A DNA stretch of 64,000 bases from Albugo candida (lineage: Eukaryota > Oomycota > Peronosporomycetes > Albuginales > Albuginaceae): contig CAJNAR010000032.1 of assembly GCA_905220665.1 (NCBI GenBank), forward strand, positions 1 to 64,000. The letters are read 5' to 3'. Under the pieces are notes generated by a model. That model made no database searches. It saw only the letters and a program-made list of their open reading frames with translations, and was not told where the DNA came from. Each line of letters starts with the position of its first letter. The first letter of the stretch is position 1. Position numbers and translations under genes: made by a program. Positions 33,641 through 44,969 of the stretch are shown here, piece after piece.

Positions 33641-36600
33641 ATGGAGCACAAAGCGCGGAAAAAGCCTGTGAAAACAAACGACACTGCATTGGATAGCGAA
33701 AACCATGATCCAACTACTTCCGTCAACGCAATTAAAGTAATTGTTCGTATTCGTCCGTTAAACGATAAAGAAATTGCAAATCGATCCCCAATCATCCTTC
33801 AAGCTCAAAATTCCAGCATCCAAGTGGCTAATCCTGCTGTTTTCATAGACGGTAAACACCACGTAATGGGAAATACCGATAACTCATCTCCAAAACATCT
33901 CATTGCCAACGCATTCGCTTCTGACGATTGCCGCACTTTCCATTTTGATCGATGTTTCACGAGCACAAGTGACGATTTAAACGGCCAAGATATCGATCCG
34001 ATTACCAGTAAACCCAATCAAATCGCTATTTTCGACGAAGTTGGCGTCAGTATGATCGATTCGGCGTTCCGGGGCTTTCATTGTACCGTTTTTGCGTATG
34101 GGCAAACAGGTTCCGGAAAGACACACACAATGTTTGGACACAAGGAATCGGATCAATTTGGTCTCATTCCCCGCGTCTGCGAGGAATTATTCCGAGAGAT
34201 CGAATCACGTCGACAGAAACAACCGATGGAGGACGAAGCTCCTTGTTCTTTCGCTGTGGATGTGACGTATTGCGAGATTTATAAGGAGAAAGTCATTGAT
34301 CTGTTAGACAATGAAATCGTCTCATCCACACGGAATCGTCCCCATTCCGCGCATACCGCTCCATCGGAAGATAACGGAAGCTCCACAACGTCCCGGAAAC
34401 CTCTCAAAATACGAGAACATCCAGTAACAGGTCCATTCATCGAAGGTCTGATCTCTTCGAGTGTCTATTCGTACGAAGAAATTGCTCATATTATGACCAC
34501 TGGAGAAAAGGCCCGCACTGTTGCTTCCACTTGTATGAATTCCGTGTCATCTCGATCTCATGCGATCTTCACTATCACACTCACACAAGCGTATCGCGAT
34601 CCAATCTCACTCTCATGTCACGAGAAAACGTCCAAAATATCACTTGTCGATCTCGCTGGCTCGGAACGCGCATTGAATGCCGGCACAAGCGGCGAAAGAC
34701 TCAAAGAAGGCGCTATGATCAATAAGAGTCTCACGACGCTGGGAAGAGTGATCTCAGCACTCAGCAAGTACGTGTGAGAGTCGATGATCATTGTCAACTG
34801 ATTGGTGTGATAGAAAGTCTTTGGATCGCGTTCCGTATCGCGACAGTACTTTGACGTGGCTTTTGAAAGAAAGTCTCGGCGGAAATGCAAAGGTAGGCGC
34901 TTTGCAGAGAATCGCATTCGACTGATACTTTGTGGTAGACGACTATGATGGCTATGGTATCGCCAGCAGCAGAGGTGTGTGGCTGTTTGCTCCATATACA
35001 ATTTCTGAACCTTTGCTGTAGAATTACGAGGAGACTATGAGCACATTACGATACGCCGAATCTGCAAAGAAAGTGATCAATTGTGCGCTTGTGAATGAGG
35101 ATGAGAATGCGAAAATCGTACGTACGCTACGACAAGAGATTGCCGGACTTCGAGACGCATTGTCCAAGTGTTCGCAGGAGGTGAGGCCTCCGATCGATGT
35201 CGCGATCGACGATGAACATACGGCGATAATTGCGAATTTAAAGAGCGAATTGAAAGTGTATGAAGAAAGCAGTAAAGAGGACAATGGATGTATCAGAGTG
35301 ACTTCTAATTCGGTGTATTTGACGTCTGAACGACCGATTCTCGTGAACATTGGATTTGTGGATACGAATGCGATTGCTTACGTTTTGGAAGTTGGAAGCA
35401 CTGTTTTTGGACGTGGAAATTCGTCGGAAATATCAATTTGGAGCACTGACAAGCGATTTATTCGCATCGACGATGAAGCGTTATGTTCTGAACACATTTG
35501 CATCGAATGCAGTCGCATAGAAACTCTCAATGAGACGGAATCTCCGACGTATTCGTTGCGTCTCTCATCCATAGAGTCTGAAGCCATCACACAAATAAAC
35601 GATCAAATATTGAGCTTCCCGTCGTCGGTGGACCTGTTTCACGGCGATTGTATTCGAATTGGAAACAGCCACATACTTCGCGTACTCCTTCCAGGAACCA
35701 AATCCGACGTGAACGATCGTTTGACTCAAGTGAGTCCTTTTCCAGAGCCTCCAAAGGTTTTAGAGCTTCCACGAGGGAATGTAAAGGAGCGGGTGGATGC
35801 ACTCAATGCGTTGTGTCAATGCGTCGGAATCGTTTGGTCCTTTGAAAACGAAGCGGACGGTGAGGTATCCGTTTTCCGAACCGATACACGAAATCGAGTC
35901 GCATGGAGTTTGGAAGAATTTCTCATGAAATACGACACAATGACACAATTTCTAACCAATTTGCAAGAGCTTTTACCGTCTTCTCCGTCAATGATACAAC
36001 GAGAATCGATACGGGAGGAGGAGGATACCAATGCGATATCGCCTTCCGACACGATGCAAACGTGTGCTCGACTTCACGGGTACGCACGCCTGACACTTTG
36101 CACGACGCAATCGGCACGAGCGATGGATTCTGTCCAAAATGTATCGCTACTTCTCATCAGTCCGATTGGAAAATGCATTGGGAATGTAAATGTGAGCTAT
36201 ACAAAGCCTCGAAATACGTGCGAATTCCATCTCCAACGAGTGGCGTTTTACGCGAATGCCATCACATCAGAATCCATTTCTGTTATCATAAAACATTCCA
36301 ATTCCAAAGTCGAACATACAATTCCAATCAGTCTGAACGCACAAAACCCGCAGGGAGATCAAGTGGCAGATATGGATCATCATTGGCAAATTCAAGGGAA
36401 TAAGGAAATTGCGCTATTGCTGGAGATCTGGGGACACGGTCGGGTCCTCGTACTTGGTCCTCTTGGCGATCGAATGCCATTCTCACCACCACGAATCGAT
36501 TTCTTCGTATCGGCTGATATCCAGGAACGCGATGCGGATGGAATGTATCGTCCTGTTGCCGTCAAGAAGGATGGAACGCTGCGTCTGCATCTGAATCAAG

Positions 36601-38066
36601 CTCGGAAATTATGTCTCCATATCGTTCAGGCGGATACCGCTTCGTTCTGTTTACGTGAGCTTTTACTCGTTCGTATCTCATCAGTGAGACATCAAAAGGT
36701 TTTTCCGTTGTGGAGAGATACATTGGAGTCGGGAAAATGCACGCAATCCGCTTCTGTGCTTTCTCTGTGCTCTCCGAAACAAGTTTTCGATGTAGAGACT
36801 CATATGTGTTCATGGAAGGAATTGGACCTTTTGGAGGAATCTGTGTGTGATTTCACGTCACGGACATTGAGTGGGGTATTCAATTGCATGGAAAACGACT
36901 CGGAATCCATCGATCCGAAGAAAAGTCGCTCGGTGTTCCAATTGGCGGTATCATTCCGACAGCAATATAACTCGACTCCAATTGTCATTTTCAAAAGTAT
37001 TGTTGTCAAAATCTGTCATTCATTGCCAAAGAAACTCGCTCTCCGACAGCGTATCAGTAGAGGATGGGAAGCTACACGTACCGCTTGGTGGGCAAAAGAG
37101 AGCTATAGTCGCAATTTTCGATTGGGAACATGGTTTACAGCCGAACTGTTGATGGAAAATAAGCTTTGGAATGGTGAGCGAACGGCACGGAACATTGCTG
37201 GAGATCTGATGGAAACGCTCGCGAACGGAATGGAAAGGATGGAAGCGATGATATCGCTGGAAATGGTGCGACATCGACTACTTGCAATGATTCCGAGTCC
37301 ATCGAGCGACTCGAATGTAGAGATTTTGAAGAAACTGTTTGAGAAAAATATTCCCGAGGAATTGTGTGTGGAATCTGACGACGGCAATGCATTGTTTCTG
37401 ACTCTAAAGAATCGGAAAAGTATTCGGTTGCGGTTGACGCATTTGGATGCGAATCGAATCGATGACGAGGAGGGTGAACCGGTTCCGTTTTTGATTACAG
37501 AACCGGCTCGGTTCGTATCGCCGATGAAAGACGTACTGGAAAAAAAGGTGGTGCAAGCAGCGCCATGGCAACCGAGTGTGGCTGAAATGTGCGGGTTTCT
37601 CGATATCCATCGATCAATGCAGCTGGGTACAGCAGCGACGGCAATTGTGACAAATGGAAATAGTGTAAAGTGGCAACGTCGATGGTTTGTACTGCGTCGA
37701 CCGTTTTTGTATGCGTACAAGTCGATGGCGAGGAAAGAGCAAGTGGGTGTGATTGAAATTACGAAATGTCAAATTATTGTGCCAATGACATTAAGCGGAA
37801 AGACTCGAAGACATAGTTTGCCAGTGTTTTGGAAAAGTGGAGGGAAGGATACGAGTGCGTCAGAGGAAGGAAGGGAAAGACAACCGCCGTTTACGTTTCA
37901 ATTGTGGAGTCAAACCGGTTCGAGAAGTTTGATTTGGTCGTTTCGTGCGTCGAGTTGTGCAGAGTTACGTGCTTGGCTTGTTGCGATTGATCCGCTCAAG
38001 ATTGAGGCGTGTAACGCGTTACGACCGATTCCGGAGAGTTGTAATTTACCAGCAATTACAGCGTGA
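33641..38066 (+). CDS. Kinesin-3 motor (KIF1/UNC-104 type) with FHA and PH domains
   Basis: Four exons, 33641-34767, 34814-34892, 34939-34974 and 35022-38066, with introns of 46, 46 and 47 nt, give 1428 aa. Kinesin-3 motors carry vesicles toward microtubule plus ends. The N-terminal motor has the P-loop [13 protein letters not shown] (~155), switch [11 protein letters not shown] and switch [14 protein letters not shown]. The three small exon joins restore [21 protein letters not shown] and [16 protein letters not shown], the neck-proximal motor end. An FHA domain sits at ~532-595 ([12 protein letters not shown] ... SEHICIEC). A C-terminal PH domain (~1293-1410; [18 protein letters not shown] ... 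[13 protein letters not shown]) would bind phosphoinositides on cargo. Motor, FHA and PH in this order is the classic UNC-104 plan. Confidence 0.92.
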
Positions 38067-38655
38067 GAGTAGTCTAGTGCGGTTAAGTTTCAATGTTTGA
38101 ATGCCTTATTGTTGCAATGTTTCAGTATGGAGGTGCATTGATGTGAAGTGAGATAATGTGGATGCCACAGTCACTCCGAACTTGCTGGGAGGAGACACAC
38201 CTGGCATCCGACTGAGGGAGTCGTATCGCAAGGGAGTACGCGATCAAAAGTGGACGGGGAAAGTGTCGCTTTAGCTCCTTTTTGACGCGAATCTTTCCAG
38301 ATCAAGCAAACTGATTCGTCAAAAAGCAAATTCATGGGTTTATAATTAATGATAAACGCTGTACTGTCGTTTTGGTGATTGTCGAGTTTTTGCGACATGT
38401 ACAATACCTCAAAAAAGTCTAACTGAAAAAGATACAACCCTAATCTTGTAACTGTCGTTGAAGAAAATTGTTGAGGAAAAAAAGAAATCGCGTAAGGAGC
38501 GATGCATGAATGCATTTCAAGAGGTGTAATCGCATACATTCGCCATTCTCGTTCAATCATTTTGAATAGGGTATCAAACATGATAATATTCGATTTTTCG
38601 TGCAAAATGCGCAATCGCTTTCATTTTTCAATTTCCTTCAACAAAAAATAGCTCA
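38067..38655. other. 589-bp intergenic region
   Basis: Lies between two plus-strand genes and should contain the P-type ATPase promoter. A minus-strand open frame (38171-38614) lacks an ATG at its start and any known motif, so I do not call it a gene. Confidence 0.4.
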
Positions 38656-41600
38656 ATGCGTTTATGGAAAGCTCCTCGCAAACAAAGCACATCTCCGAAA
38701 CCCAACTACTCTTCACCACGATGCGCTGCCGACTATATCGCACTTAACGCAGATACTATCCAATCAGACACCACCGTCAATGACTCAAAAAGTAGCTTTG
38801 GCGGGTTGAATTGGCTCCAATTCAAAAAGAGCATCCAATCTCATCCGAAAACATCCAATCAAATCCCGGATATCATTATCAACGAATCAGCAGAACAAAG
38901 TTATTCCATTGGTGATAATCCGTGGCATCTTCAAAAAATCGATTCTATTTTCTACCAATTGAATTCACACCGTAAAAATGGTCTCAGCGCCGAAAAAGCG
39001 TCCAATCGGCTCCACACGTACGGCTCCAATTCCATCGATACAGAAGCCAAAACACCCATTTACGTACTATTTCTCCTCCAATTCTGCAACCTGATCATCG
39101 CTTTGCTCCTATTCGCGTCCGTGGCGGCAATCAGCTTGCAAGAGTACACAGAAGGAATTGCAGTGCTACTGATCGTATTGCTGAACGCATCCATCGCCAC
39201 CATACAAGAGAACAAAGCCGGAAACGCTCTGGATGCGCTTTTACAACTCACCAGCGCTCAATCCGTCGTCATTCGCGATAAAACACAGCTCTCGATGGAC
39301 AGCAAAGCCATTGTTCCCGGAGATATCGTTCTCTTACGAGTGGGCGACGTCATACCGGCCGATTTGCGATTGATTGAAAGCAATTCGCTCAAAGTGAATG
39401 AAATGAATCTAACGGGAGAACCGACTGATGTCTCAAAGAAAGCATTGGATTTGGAGAAGAAATGCGATGAATTGAGTCCAAGTCCATTGAATATGGTGTT
39501 TTCTTCGACTACGGTGACCGCTGGAAGTGGAAATGGGATCGTTGTTGCGACGGGAATGGCCACACGAGTTGGTGTGATTGCATCTCTGCTAAAAAGCACA
39601 AATATCAGCGCAAGAGATCAGAATAAAATGTGTAGGAATCCAATGCAACAATTCATCGCTCGGTATCAGCCGAAAAAGACGCCTTTGGAACGCGGCTTAC
39701 ACAAATTGGGCATTTTAATGGGAAGTATAGCGATTGGAATTGCTATTCTTTTGTTTGTGGTTGGATTTCTAAGAGATACACGAGATCCAAGGTACCCGTA
39801 TCGACCCGTTTGGCTCACAATGGTCATGGTAGCAGTCTCTGTGGCGGTGAGTGCGGTTCCCGAAGGTCTTCCGGTCGTGACAACACTTTGTCTGACATCG
39901 GGGACAACGGATATGATCAAAGAGCACGTACTGGTTCGGAAATTAGCGGCTGTGGAGACATTGGGCGCGGCTTCCGTGATATGTACCGATAAGACGGGAA
40001 CGCTCACAGAGGGGAAAATGACTGCAGTTAAGATTTGGGGCGATTCCAAAGAGTATGAGGTCACAGGGAAGGGATTTGATCCAGGGAACGGAGCAATTTA
40101 TATTCGAGAAATGGATGGATTACATGCAGCAGACACTGTTCTTCTTCGAGCAATGCTGGTGGCATGTGTGCTGTGCAGTAATACGATCCTCCAGCAGAAA
40201 GAAACGGATGGGAAGACAGAATGGGAGCCTATCGGAAACTCATCGGAAGCTCCGTTGATCGTCGCTGCAGCAAAGAATGGAATCGACAGACAACAAGTGG
40301 TATCATCGTATCCGCTTGTCGACGAAATCCCATTTAATTCCTCACGCAAAATGATGATAACAATTCACGAAGAAATCAATTTTGTGGGCTTTGAGAACGT
40401 CCAATTACCACTGAATGCGACATTGATCGCGTGCATCAAAGGCGCACCGAATTACATCCTCACGAAATGCAGTCGATATTGCAGTGAAAGTGGCGACACA
40501 TTCGATTTGAACGAGCAGAAAACGACTGAAATCCTCCATATGGTCGACACGCTCTCCTCCCAAGCGCTTCGTGTGCTCGCAGTGGCAATTTTACCGCTGT
40601 CTGAGCTCCCATACGATCGAAATTGCGAAAGCGTTGAAGAGAAATTTTCTTCCATTCCCAGTAAATGCACATTTTTGGGCTTAATTGGCTCCATCGATCC
40701 TGAACGAGATGGAGTCAAAGAAGCAATCGGTAAAGCTCGCAAGGCTTCCGTTCGTACGATTATGATAACAGGCGATTATTTGGCAACAGCAGTGGCAATC
40801 GCTCAGAATATCAATTTATTGCAACGAGGAGCGAATATCTCACACGAAGCAATCGATTGTTTGCAACTTCGGACGCAATGCGATGCTTATAAATCGATCG
40901 AAGAAATCGATGCACTCACATGTGAGAAAAACGTATTTGCTCGTGCTCGTCCGGAAGATAAATTGGAAATTGTCAAGTCGTTAAAGAGGCAAGGATTGAT
41001 TGCGGCAATGACAGGCGATGGTGTGAATGACGCTCCAGCTCTCAAGGAAGCAGATATCGGTGTGGCAATGGGTATTTCCGGCACAGAAGTCGCAAAAGGA
41101 GCGTCGGATATGATTCTAACGGACGATAATTTCTGCAGTATTGTCGCTGCCATCGAAAAAGGACGAAATATTTACGCCAATATTCAGAAATTCGTATTGT
41201 TCTTACTATCGACCAATATCGGCGAAATTGTGATCATTTTCATCGCAATTGCAGTTGGAATGCCTGTGCCTTTGGAACCGCTTCAAATTCTCATTTTGAA
41301 TTTGTTATCGGATGGAATGCCCGCTGTAGCATTGAGTTTGGAGAAAGGGAATCCCGCCATTATGAATGAGAGCCCACGGCCAAAACGACAGCAAATCATT
41401 CACGGGCGTTTATGGACGCTTGTCCTCGTGAATGCGGCTCTGATCGCATTTGGTGGCATTGTCATTTTCGCTGTTGGAATGTATTGGAACGTCGGCAAAT
41501 TACTTGTGAGTGATATAATCGCAACAAATGGACAGAGCAATGTGTGTCGACGTTGGACAGGACATCAAAATGGCTGGAAACTCATCGGTAATTGTGGTAT

Positions 41601-42099
41601 ACGACGCGCTGACGGCTCCATGTTGTTCCCTGATGCTGTCGATCGCTTTGAAAACGCTTCGGTCATTTGCAAAGGAGGGAATTACGACTGCATGCGCGAC
41701 GGAACGGCGCGAGCACAAACAATGACATTCATTGGAATTACGTTCACAGAAGTCGTTCGTGCGTACAGTGTTCGAAGCTTTACCGCTCCTTTGTACGCGT
41801 CAATGTTTTCCAATCGATATGTAGTGATCGCATCGGCGCTTTCGGTGGCATTGACACTCGTAATGACAAATACTCCGTTCGTAATGGATCGAATCTTTGG
41901 ATTTGTGTATATCGAATGGTTCCAATGGCTTTTTGTGATCGCAATTGCGATTCATACGACATTTTGGGGCGAAATGGTCAAATGGAAGTTTCGTCATTGC
42001 GATCGGAAGAAAGCGCGTTGGGAGGAAATGGAAAGGAAAATCGATTCTTTGTATTGCGAGATGGAAAGTATGCGTCAGAAATACGCGCTCGAAGAATGA
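38656..42099 (+). CDS. P-type Ca2+-transporting ATPase (P2A-like)
   Basis: A single 1147-aa exon. P-type ATPases form a phospho-Asp intermediate to pump cations. The phosphorylation site is DKTGTLTEGK (Asp ~445); the hinge is MTGDGVNDAPALKEADIGVAMG. Residues at positions that bind Ca2+ in SERCA are present: VPEGLP in TM4 (~400), TNIGE in TM5 and NLLSDG in TM6. This argues for Ca2+ over the ENA Na+ pumps. The actuator loop reads LTGEP where TGES/TGET is usual; the catalytic Glu is kept. The N-terminus (~90 residues) is polar and may be regulatory. Endomembrane (SPCA/PMR1) versus ER location cannot be decided. Its stop is 8 bp from the convergent CCDC146 gene. Confidence 0.85.
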   Translation: MRLWKAPRKQSTSPKPNYSSPRCAADYIALNADTIQSDTTVNDSKSSFGGLNWLQFKKSIQSHPKTSNQIPDIIINESAEQSYSIGDNPWHLQKIDSIFYQLNSHRKNGLSAEKASNRLHTYGSNSIDTEAKTPIYVLFLLQFCNLIIALLLFASVAAISLQEYTEGIAVLLIVLLNASIATIQENKAGNALDALLQLTSAQSVVIRDKTQLSMDSKAIVPGDIVLLRVGDVIPADLRLIESNSLKVNEMNLTGEPTDVSKKALDLEKKCDELSPSPLNMVFSSTTVTAGSGNGIVVATGMATRVGVIASLLKSTNISARDQNKMCRNPMQQFIARYQPKKTPLERGLHKLGILMGSIAIGIAILLFVVGFLRDTRDPRYPYRPVWLTMVMVAVSVAVSAVPEGLPVVTTLCLTSGTTDMIKEHVLVRKLAAVETLGAASVICTDKTGTLTEGKMTAVKIWGDSKEYEVTGKGFDPGNGAIYIREMDGLHAADTVLLRAMLVACVLCSNTILQQKETDGKTEWEPIGNSSEAPLIVAAAKNGIDRQQVVSSYPLVDEIPFNSSRKMMITIHEEINFVGFENVQLPLNATLIACIKGAPNYILTKCSRYCSESGDTFDLNEQKTTEILHMVDTLSSQALRVLAVAILPLSELPYDRNCESVEEKFSSIPSKCTFLGLIGSIDPERDGVKEAIGKARKASVRTIMITGDYLATAVAIAQNINLLQRGANISHEAIDCLQLRTQCDAYKSIEEIDALTCEKNVFARARPEDKLEIVKSLKRQGLIAAMTGDGVNDAPALKEADIGVAMGISGTEVAKGASDMILTDDNFCSIVAAIEKGRNIYANIQKFVLFLLSTNIGEIVIIFIAIAVGMPVPLEPLQILILNLLSDGMPAVALSLEKGNPAIMNESPRPKRQQIIHGRLWTLVLVNAALIAFGGIVIFAVGMYWNVGKLLVSDIIATNGQSNVCRRWTGHQNGWKLIGNCGIRRADGSMLFPDAVDRFENASVICKGGNYDCMRDGTARAQTMTFIGITFTEVVRAYSVRSFTAPLYASMFSNRYVVIASALSVALTLVMTNTPFVMDRIFGFVYIEWFQWLFVIAIAIHTTFWGEMVKWKFRHCDRKKARWEEMERKIDSLYCEMESMRQKYALEE

Positions 42100-42107
42100 C
42101 AATGCAC

Positions 42108-44906
42108 TCAGATCTCAATATCGCGACGTTGTGGAGGCCGAATGTGTCGCATTGTCGACCCCAAATTCGTCGGTTTGAATGGTGCCAACGCTCCGTACGG
42201 CTTTGGAATTGGAAAATGATCTGGAACGTATGCGGTAGGTCGCGTTTCGGCGGTCGAATGGATCGGTGTGGATGAATTCTCAGAGTGTAAAGCAGCAGTT
42301 TTCTGTTGTGCTTTGATCTCTCTCATCTGCTGTTCATTCCATTTTTGTTGCTGAAGCCTTACGAGCTGTTGCATCGCATCCAAAGTCGGTGGATTTCCAT
42401 TCGTCACATTCCGTTGACACATTTCCAATTCTTCAAGACTCGCTTTCTTCTCCTGATGAAGCTTCATGGCGGTCGCCTGATACATCGACAATTCCGAAAC
42501 AAGTGCCATCATACGTCGTGTCGTGTCTTTGAGTTTGGATTGGAATGTGTTCACCTGCTTGGCGACTTGCAATGTCTCGCCTCGACGTTCGCACGCTTCG
42601 ATGCGCAATGCATCCGATAATTTGGTGACTTCATCGAGCACCAAATCTTTCTCCAGCAATTGTTCCTTTTTACGACTCAGACGTTCTTCCATATGTATCA
42701 ATTTCGATTGAAGCGCTTCCTCCGTCGGATCAAAACCTTTCAATGCTCGCCAACGTTCCGAATTGGTTGGTGTCTCGAGATCGCGACACAAAAACGCAGT
42801 CGTTTGATTCTCTTCTTCCAATTCCTTTTGCAATTCCGAAATACGAAAAATCAATTGTGAAATTTGTGGCAATTTCAAACGGAAAATGACATTTTGTCTT
42901 TCGATATTTTGCATTTCCAACCGCAATTGTCGATATTTCTTCTCCAATTCGGTCAATTGGATGTCATTCTCACGCAACTCCTTCTTCTGCGTGCATTCTT
43001 CCGCATACAATCGTTCCAATTCATCTTTCCAATGTCTCCATTCCGCATGGACGCGATTCCGACCTTCCACAGCAATGTCAAAGCTTTTTTTCAGCCGTAT
43101 CAGTTCCTTTTCCGCGCTGCAAAGAATCGAATTCAATTTTTCAATCTCAATCATTTGCTGTTCGATGGTCTCTTGTTTGTGGCGATATAATTCCTGGCAT
43201 TTATCGCTTTCCAAACGCAATCCGTCACGAGCACTGTTCGCATTGGTATGTGTCAATCGTTCTTTCATCAAAGCGGTGTCTTTGGTCAGCGATTCATTTC
43301 GAAGCACATGGACTTCATTTTGAAGAATTTTGATCTTCTCACGCATTTCCGCGATCGCTTGGGAAGAAGCTTGGATCAGATTCACATATTTGTTACGTTC
43401 GTGTTTGAGGAGATCGTACAGCGCCGAAAATGATTTCATCTGTGCGTGCTTCTCGTTCCATTGTTTCGCCATATCGAAAATCAAAAGCTCGCGCATGTGA
43501 AGTTGTCGTTCGACTGCTTTTTGTGCGTCGATTGCCATGGAAACCTCACGCGATTTCATCGTATGCTGTTCCAACAATAACGCCAGCAATTTCCGTTGTT
43601 TGGTTTCCTCACGACTCCAAATGACCCCATCCGCTTCCAATTGCGCTATCGCCATATTCAACGTCTCGAGCTCTATTTGATATCGATTTCCACCGGATTC
43701 CTGCTCCACCATTCGACGTGCAAGCATATCGCATTCTCGCTTCATTTCCAATTGTTTGGTTTCGTTACGCGCATTTTCACCACAGAGAGAATTCAATTGA
43801 TGCGTTGCGTCGACAATTTGTGATTTGAGATTCGGTAAAAGCGCTTTTTGTGCATCCAATTGCCCAATTTGCTTTTTCAGTTCTCTTTTCACATTGTCAA
43901 AGAGTTTCTGCAGCTTTGATAGTCGATCTCGTTCATGACGATCCTCCATGACGACCTGTTTCATTGCCAATTCCAGCCGAGCTTTCTCACCCAATTGATG
44001 CACATACGCGTTCTGTTCCTCGCGTAAATGGATACTCACGTGATCCAAATCGCGTTGACGCTGTTCTGAAGTTTCCCGATGCATTTCCAACTTTTGATAC
44101 AGATCTTTGAGACATTGTGTCGTGTCTTTGGCTTTGACGCTTTGGGCGTCGAATGATTCACTCATTCGATCGAATTGGTGCTGTAAATTGGCAATTTCCA
44201 CAGTCAATCCGGAGACCGCATTCTGCACAATATCGCCTTGTTTCGTCATTCGTTCCGGTTCCTGAGACACAATGTACAATTCCGATGCCAATTCCTGGAT
44301 GGATTTCTCCAAAATCGTATTTTCCGATTGGAAATGATGCACTTTCGATATCAATTCCGTCTTCCAATCCGATTCTTTGGCTATTTCTCCATCGAATCGT
44401 TCCATTTCCACACGCAATCGACACGTTTGATGATCCAAATCGATACGTTCAGGCTCCAGAGCTTTGATATGCGCCAATTCAATTGTCTCTTTTTCCATTC
44501 GGATTTCAATCAGCTCACGTCCGAGTTCAGACAATTCAAATGTCAGCACCGCATCGCGATCCACGGAATCCGCCAAATCGCGCAATGCTTTCTCCTGCGC
44601 GTGTTCCAAAGCCGTACAACTCGCAACTTGTGCAGCCTTACGAATGGATTGCTTCTCAGCTCGAATCTTCTCACGCAAAAGGTCAGTGCCAAGTTCTTTG
44701 AGCTGTTTCTCCAATTGTTTTTCGCTCTTGTACGTTGTCAACACATTCTCATTCACATTCACATACACGTCTTTGTAATAGTCGAAATCCTGGCATGAGA
44801 TCATTTCCGCTTGATAGTACTGCTCCAGCAACTGGATCGCTGCATGCTGTGACGCGAGAACAGCTTGGGCATCGGAGGAGGCGTCCCCTTCCTTGTGCTT
44901 ATCCAT
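42108..44906 (-). CDS. CCDC146: CCDC146/MBO2-type coiled-coil protein of flagella and centrioles
   Basis: A single-exon 932-aa protein, nearly all coiled coil (residues ~50-870), close to the ~955 aa of animal CCDC146. The family marker near residue 735 is RALKGFDPTEEALQSK. The C-terminal tail PIPKPYGALAPFKPTNLGS followed by MRHIRPP and a final IEI is diagnostic of CCDC146. In Chlamydomonas the homologue MBO2 sits in the flagellum and affects beating; in animals it localises to sperm centrioles and microtubules. Its presence implies a flagellated life stage, which fits zoospores of an oomycete. It lies in tandem behind the PTEN-PH gene with a 63-bp gap. Confidence 0.85.
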   Translation of the reverse strand: MDKHKEGDASSDAQAVLASQHAAIQLLEQYYQAEMISCQDFDYYKDVYVNVNENVLTTYKSEKQLEKQLKELGTDLLREKIRAEKQSIRKAAQVASCTALEHAQEKALRDLADSVDRDAVLTFELSELGRELIEIRMEKETIELAHIKALEPERIDLDHQTCRLRVEMERFDGEIAKESDWKTELISKVHHFQSENTILEKSIQELASELYIVSQEPERMTKQGDIVQNAVSGLTVEIANLQHQFDRMSESFDAQSVKAKDTTQCLKDLYQKLEMHRETSEQRQRDLDHVSIHLREEQNAYVHQLGEKARLELAMKQVVMEDRHERDRLSKLQKLFDNVKRELKKQIGQLDAQKALLPNLKSQIVDATHQLNSLCGENARNETKQLEMKRECDMLARRMVEQESGGNRYQIELETLNMAIAQLEADGVIWSREETKQRKLLALLLEQHTMKSREVSMAIDAQKAVERQLHMRELLIFDMAKQWNEKHAQMKSFSALYDLLKHERNKYVNLIQASSQAIAEMREKIKILQNEVHVLRNESLTKDTALMKERLTHTNANSARDGLRLESDKCQELYRHKQETIEQQMIEIEKLNSILCSAEKELIRLKKSFDIAVEGRNRVHAEWRHWKDELERLYAEECTQKKELRENDIQLTELEKKYRQLRLEMQNIERQNVIFRLKLPQISQLIFRISELQKELEEENQTTAFLCRDLETPTNSERWRALKGFDPTEEALQSKLIHMEERLSRKKEQLLEKDLVLDEVTKLSDALRIEACERRGETLQVAKQVNTFQSKLKDTTRRMMALVSELSMYQATAMKLHQEKKASLEELEMCQRNVTNGNPPTLDAMQQLVRLQQQKWNEQQMREIKAQQKTAALHSENSSTPIHSTAETRPTAYVPDHFPIPKPYGALAPFKPTNLGSTMRHIRPPQRRDIEI

Positions 44907-44969
44907 CGCGACGCTATAAAGCCTGAGGTCGTTTCGATTTCGATCCTTTTTTTAGCTCGGAAACAATTC

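Noticed and set aside
38171..38614. 147-codon minus-strand open frame between the kinesin and the P-type ATPase
   Set aside because: It begins with a non-ATG codon, contains no known motif, overlaps the expected ATPase promoter and has no splice partner.
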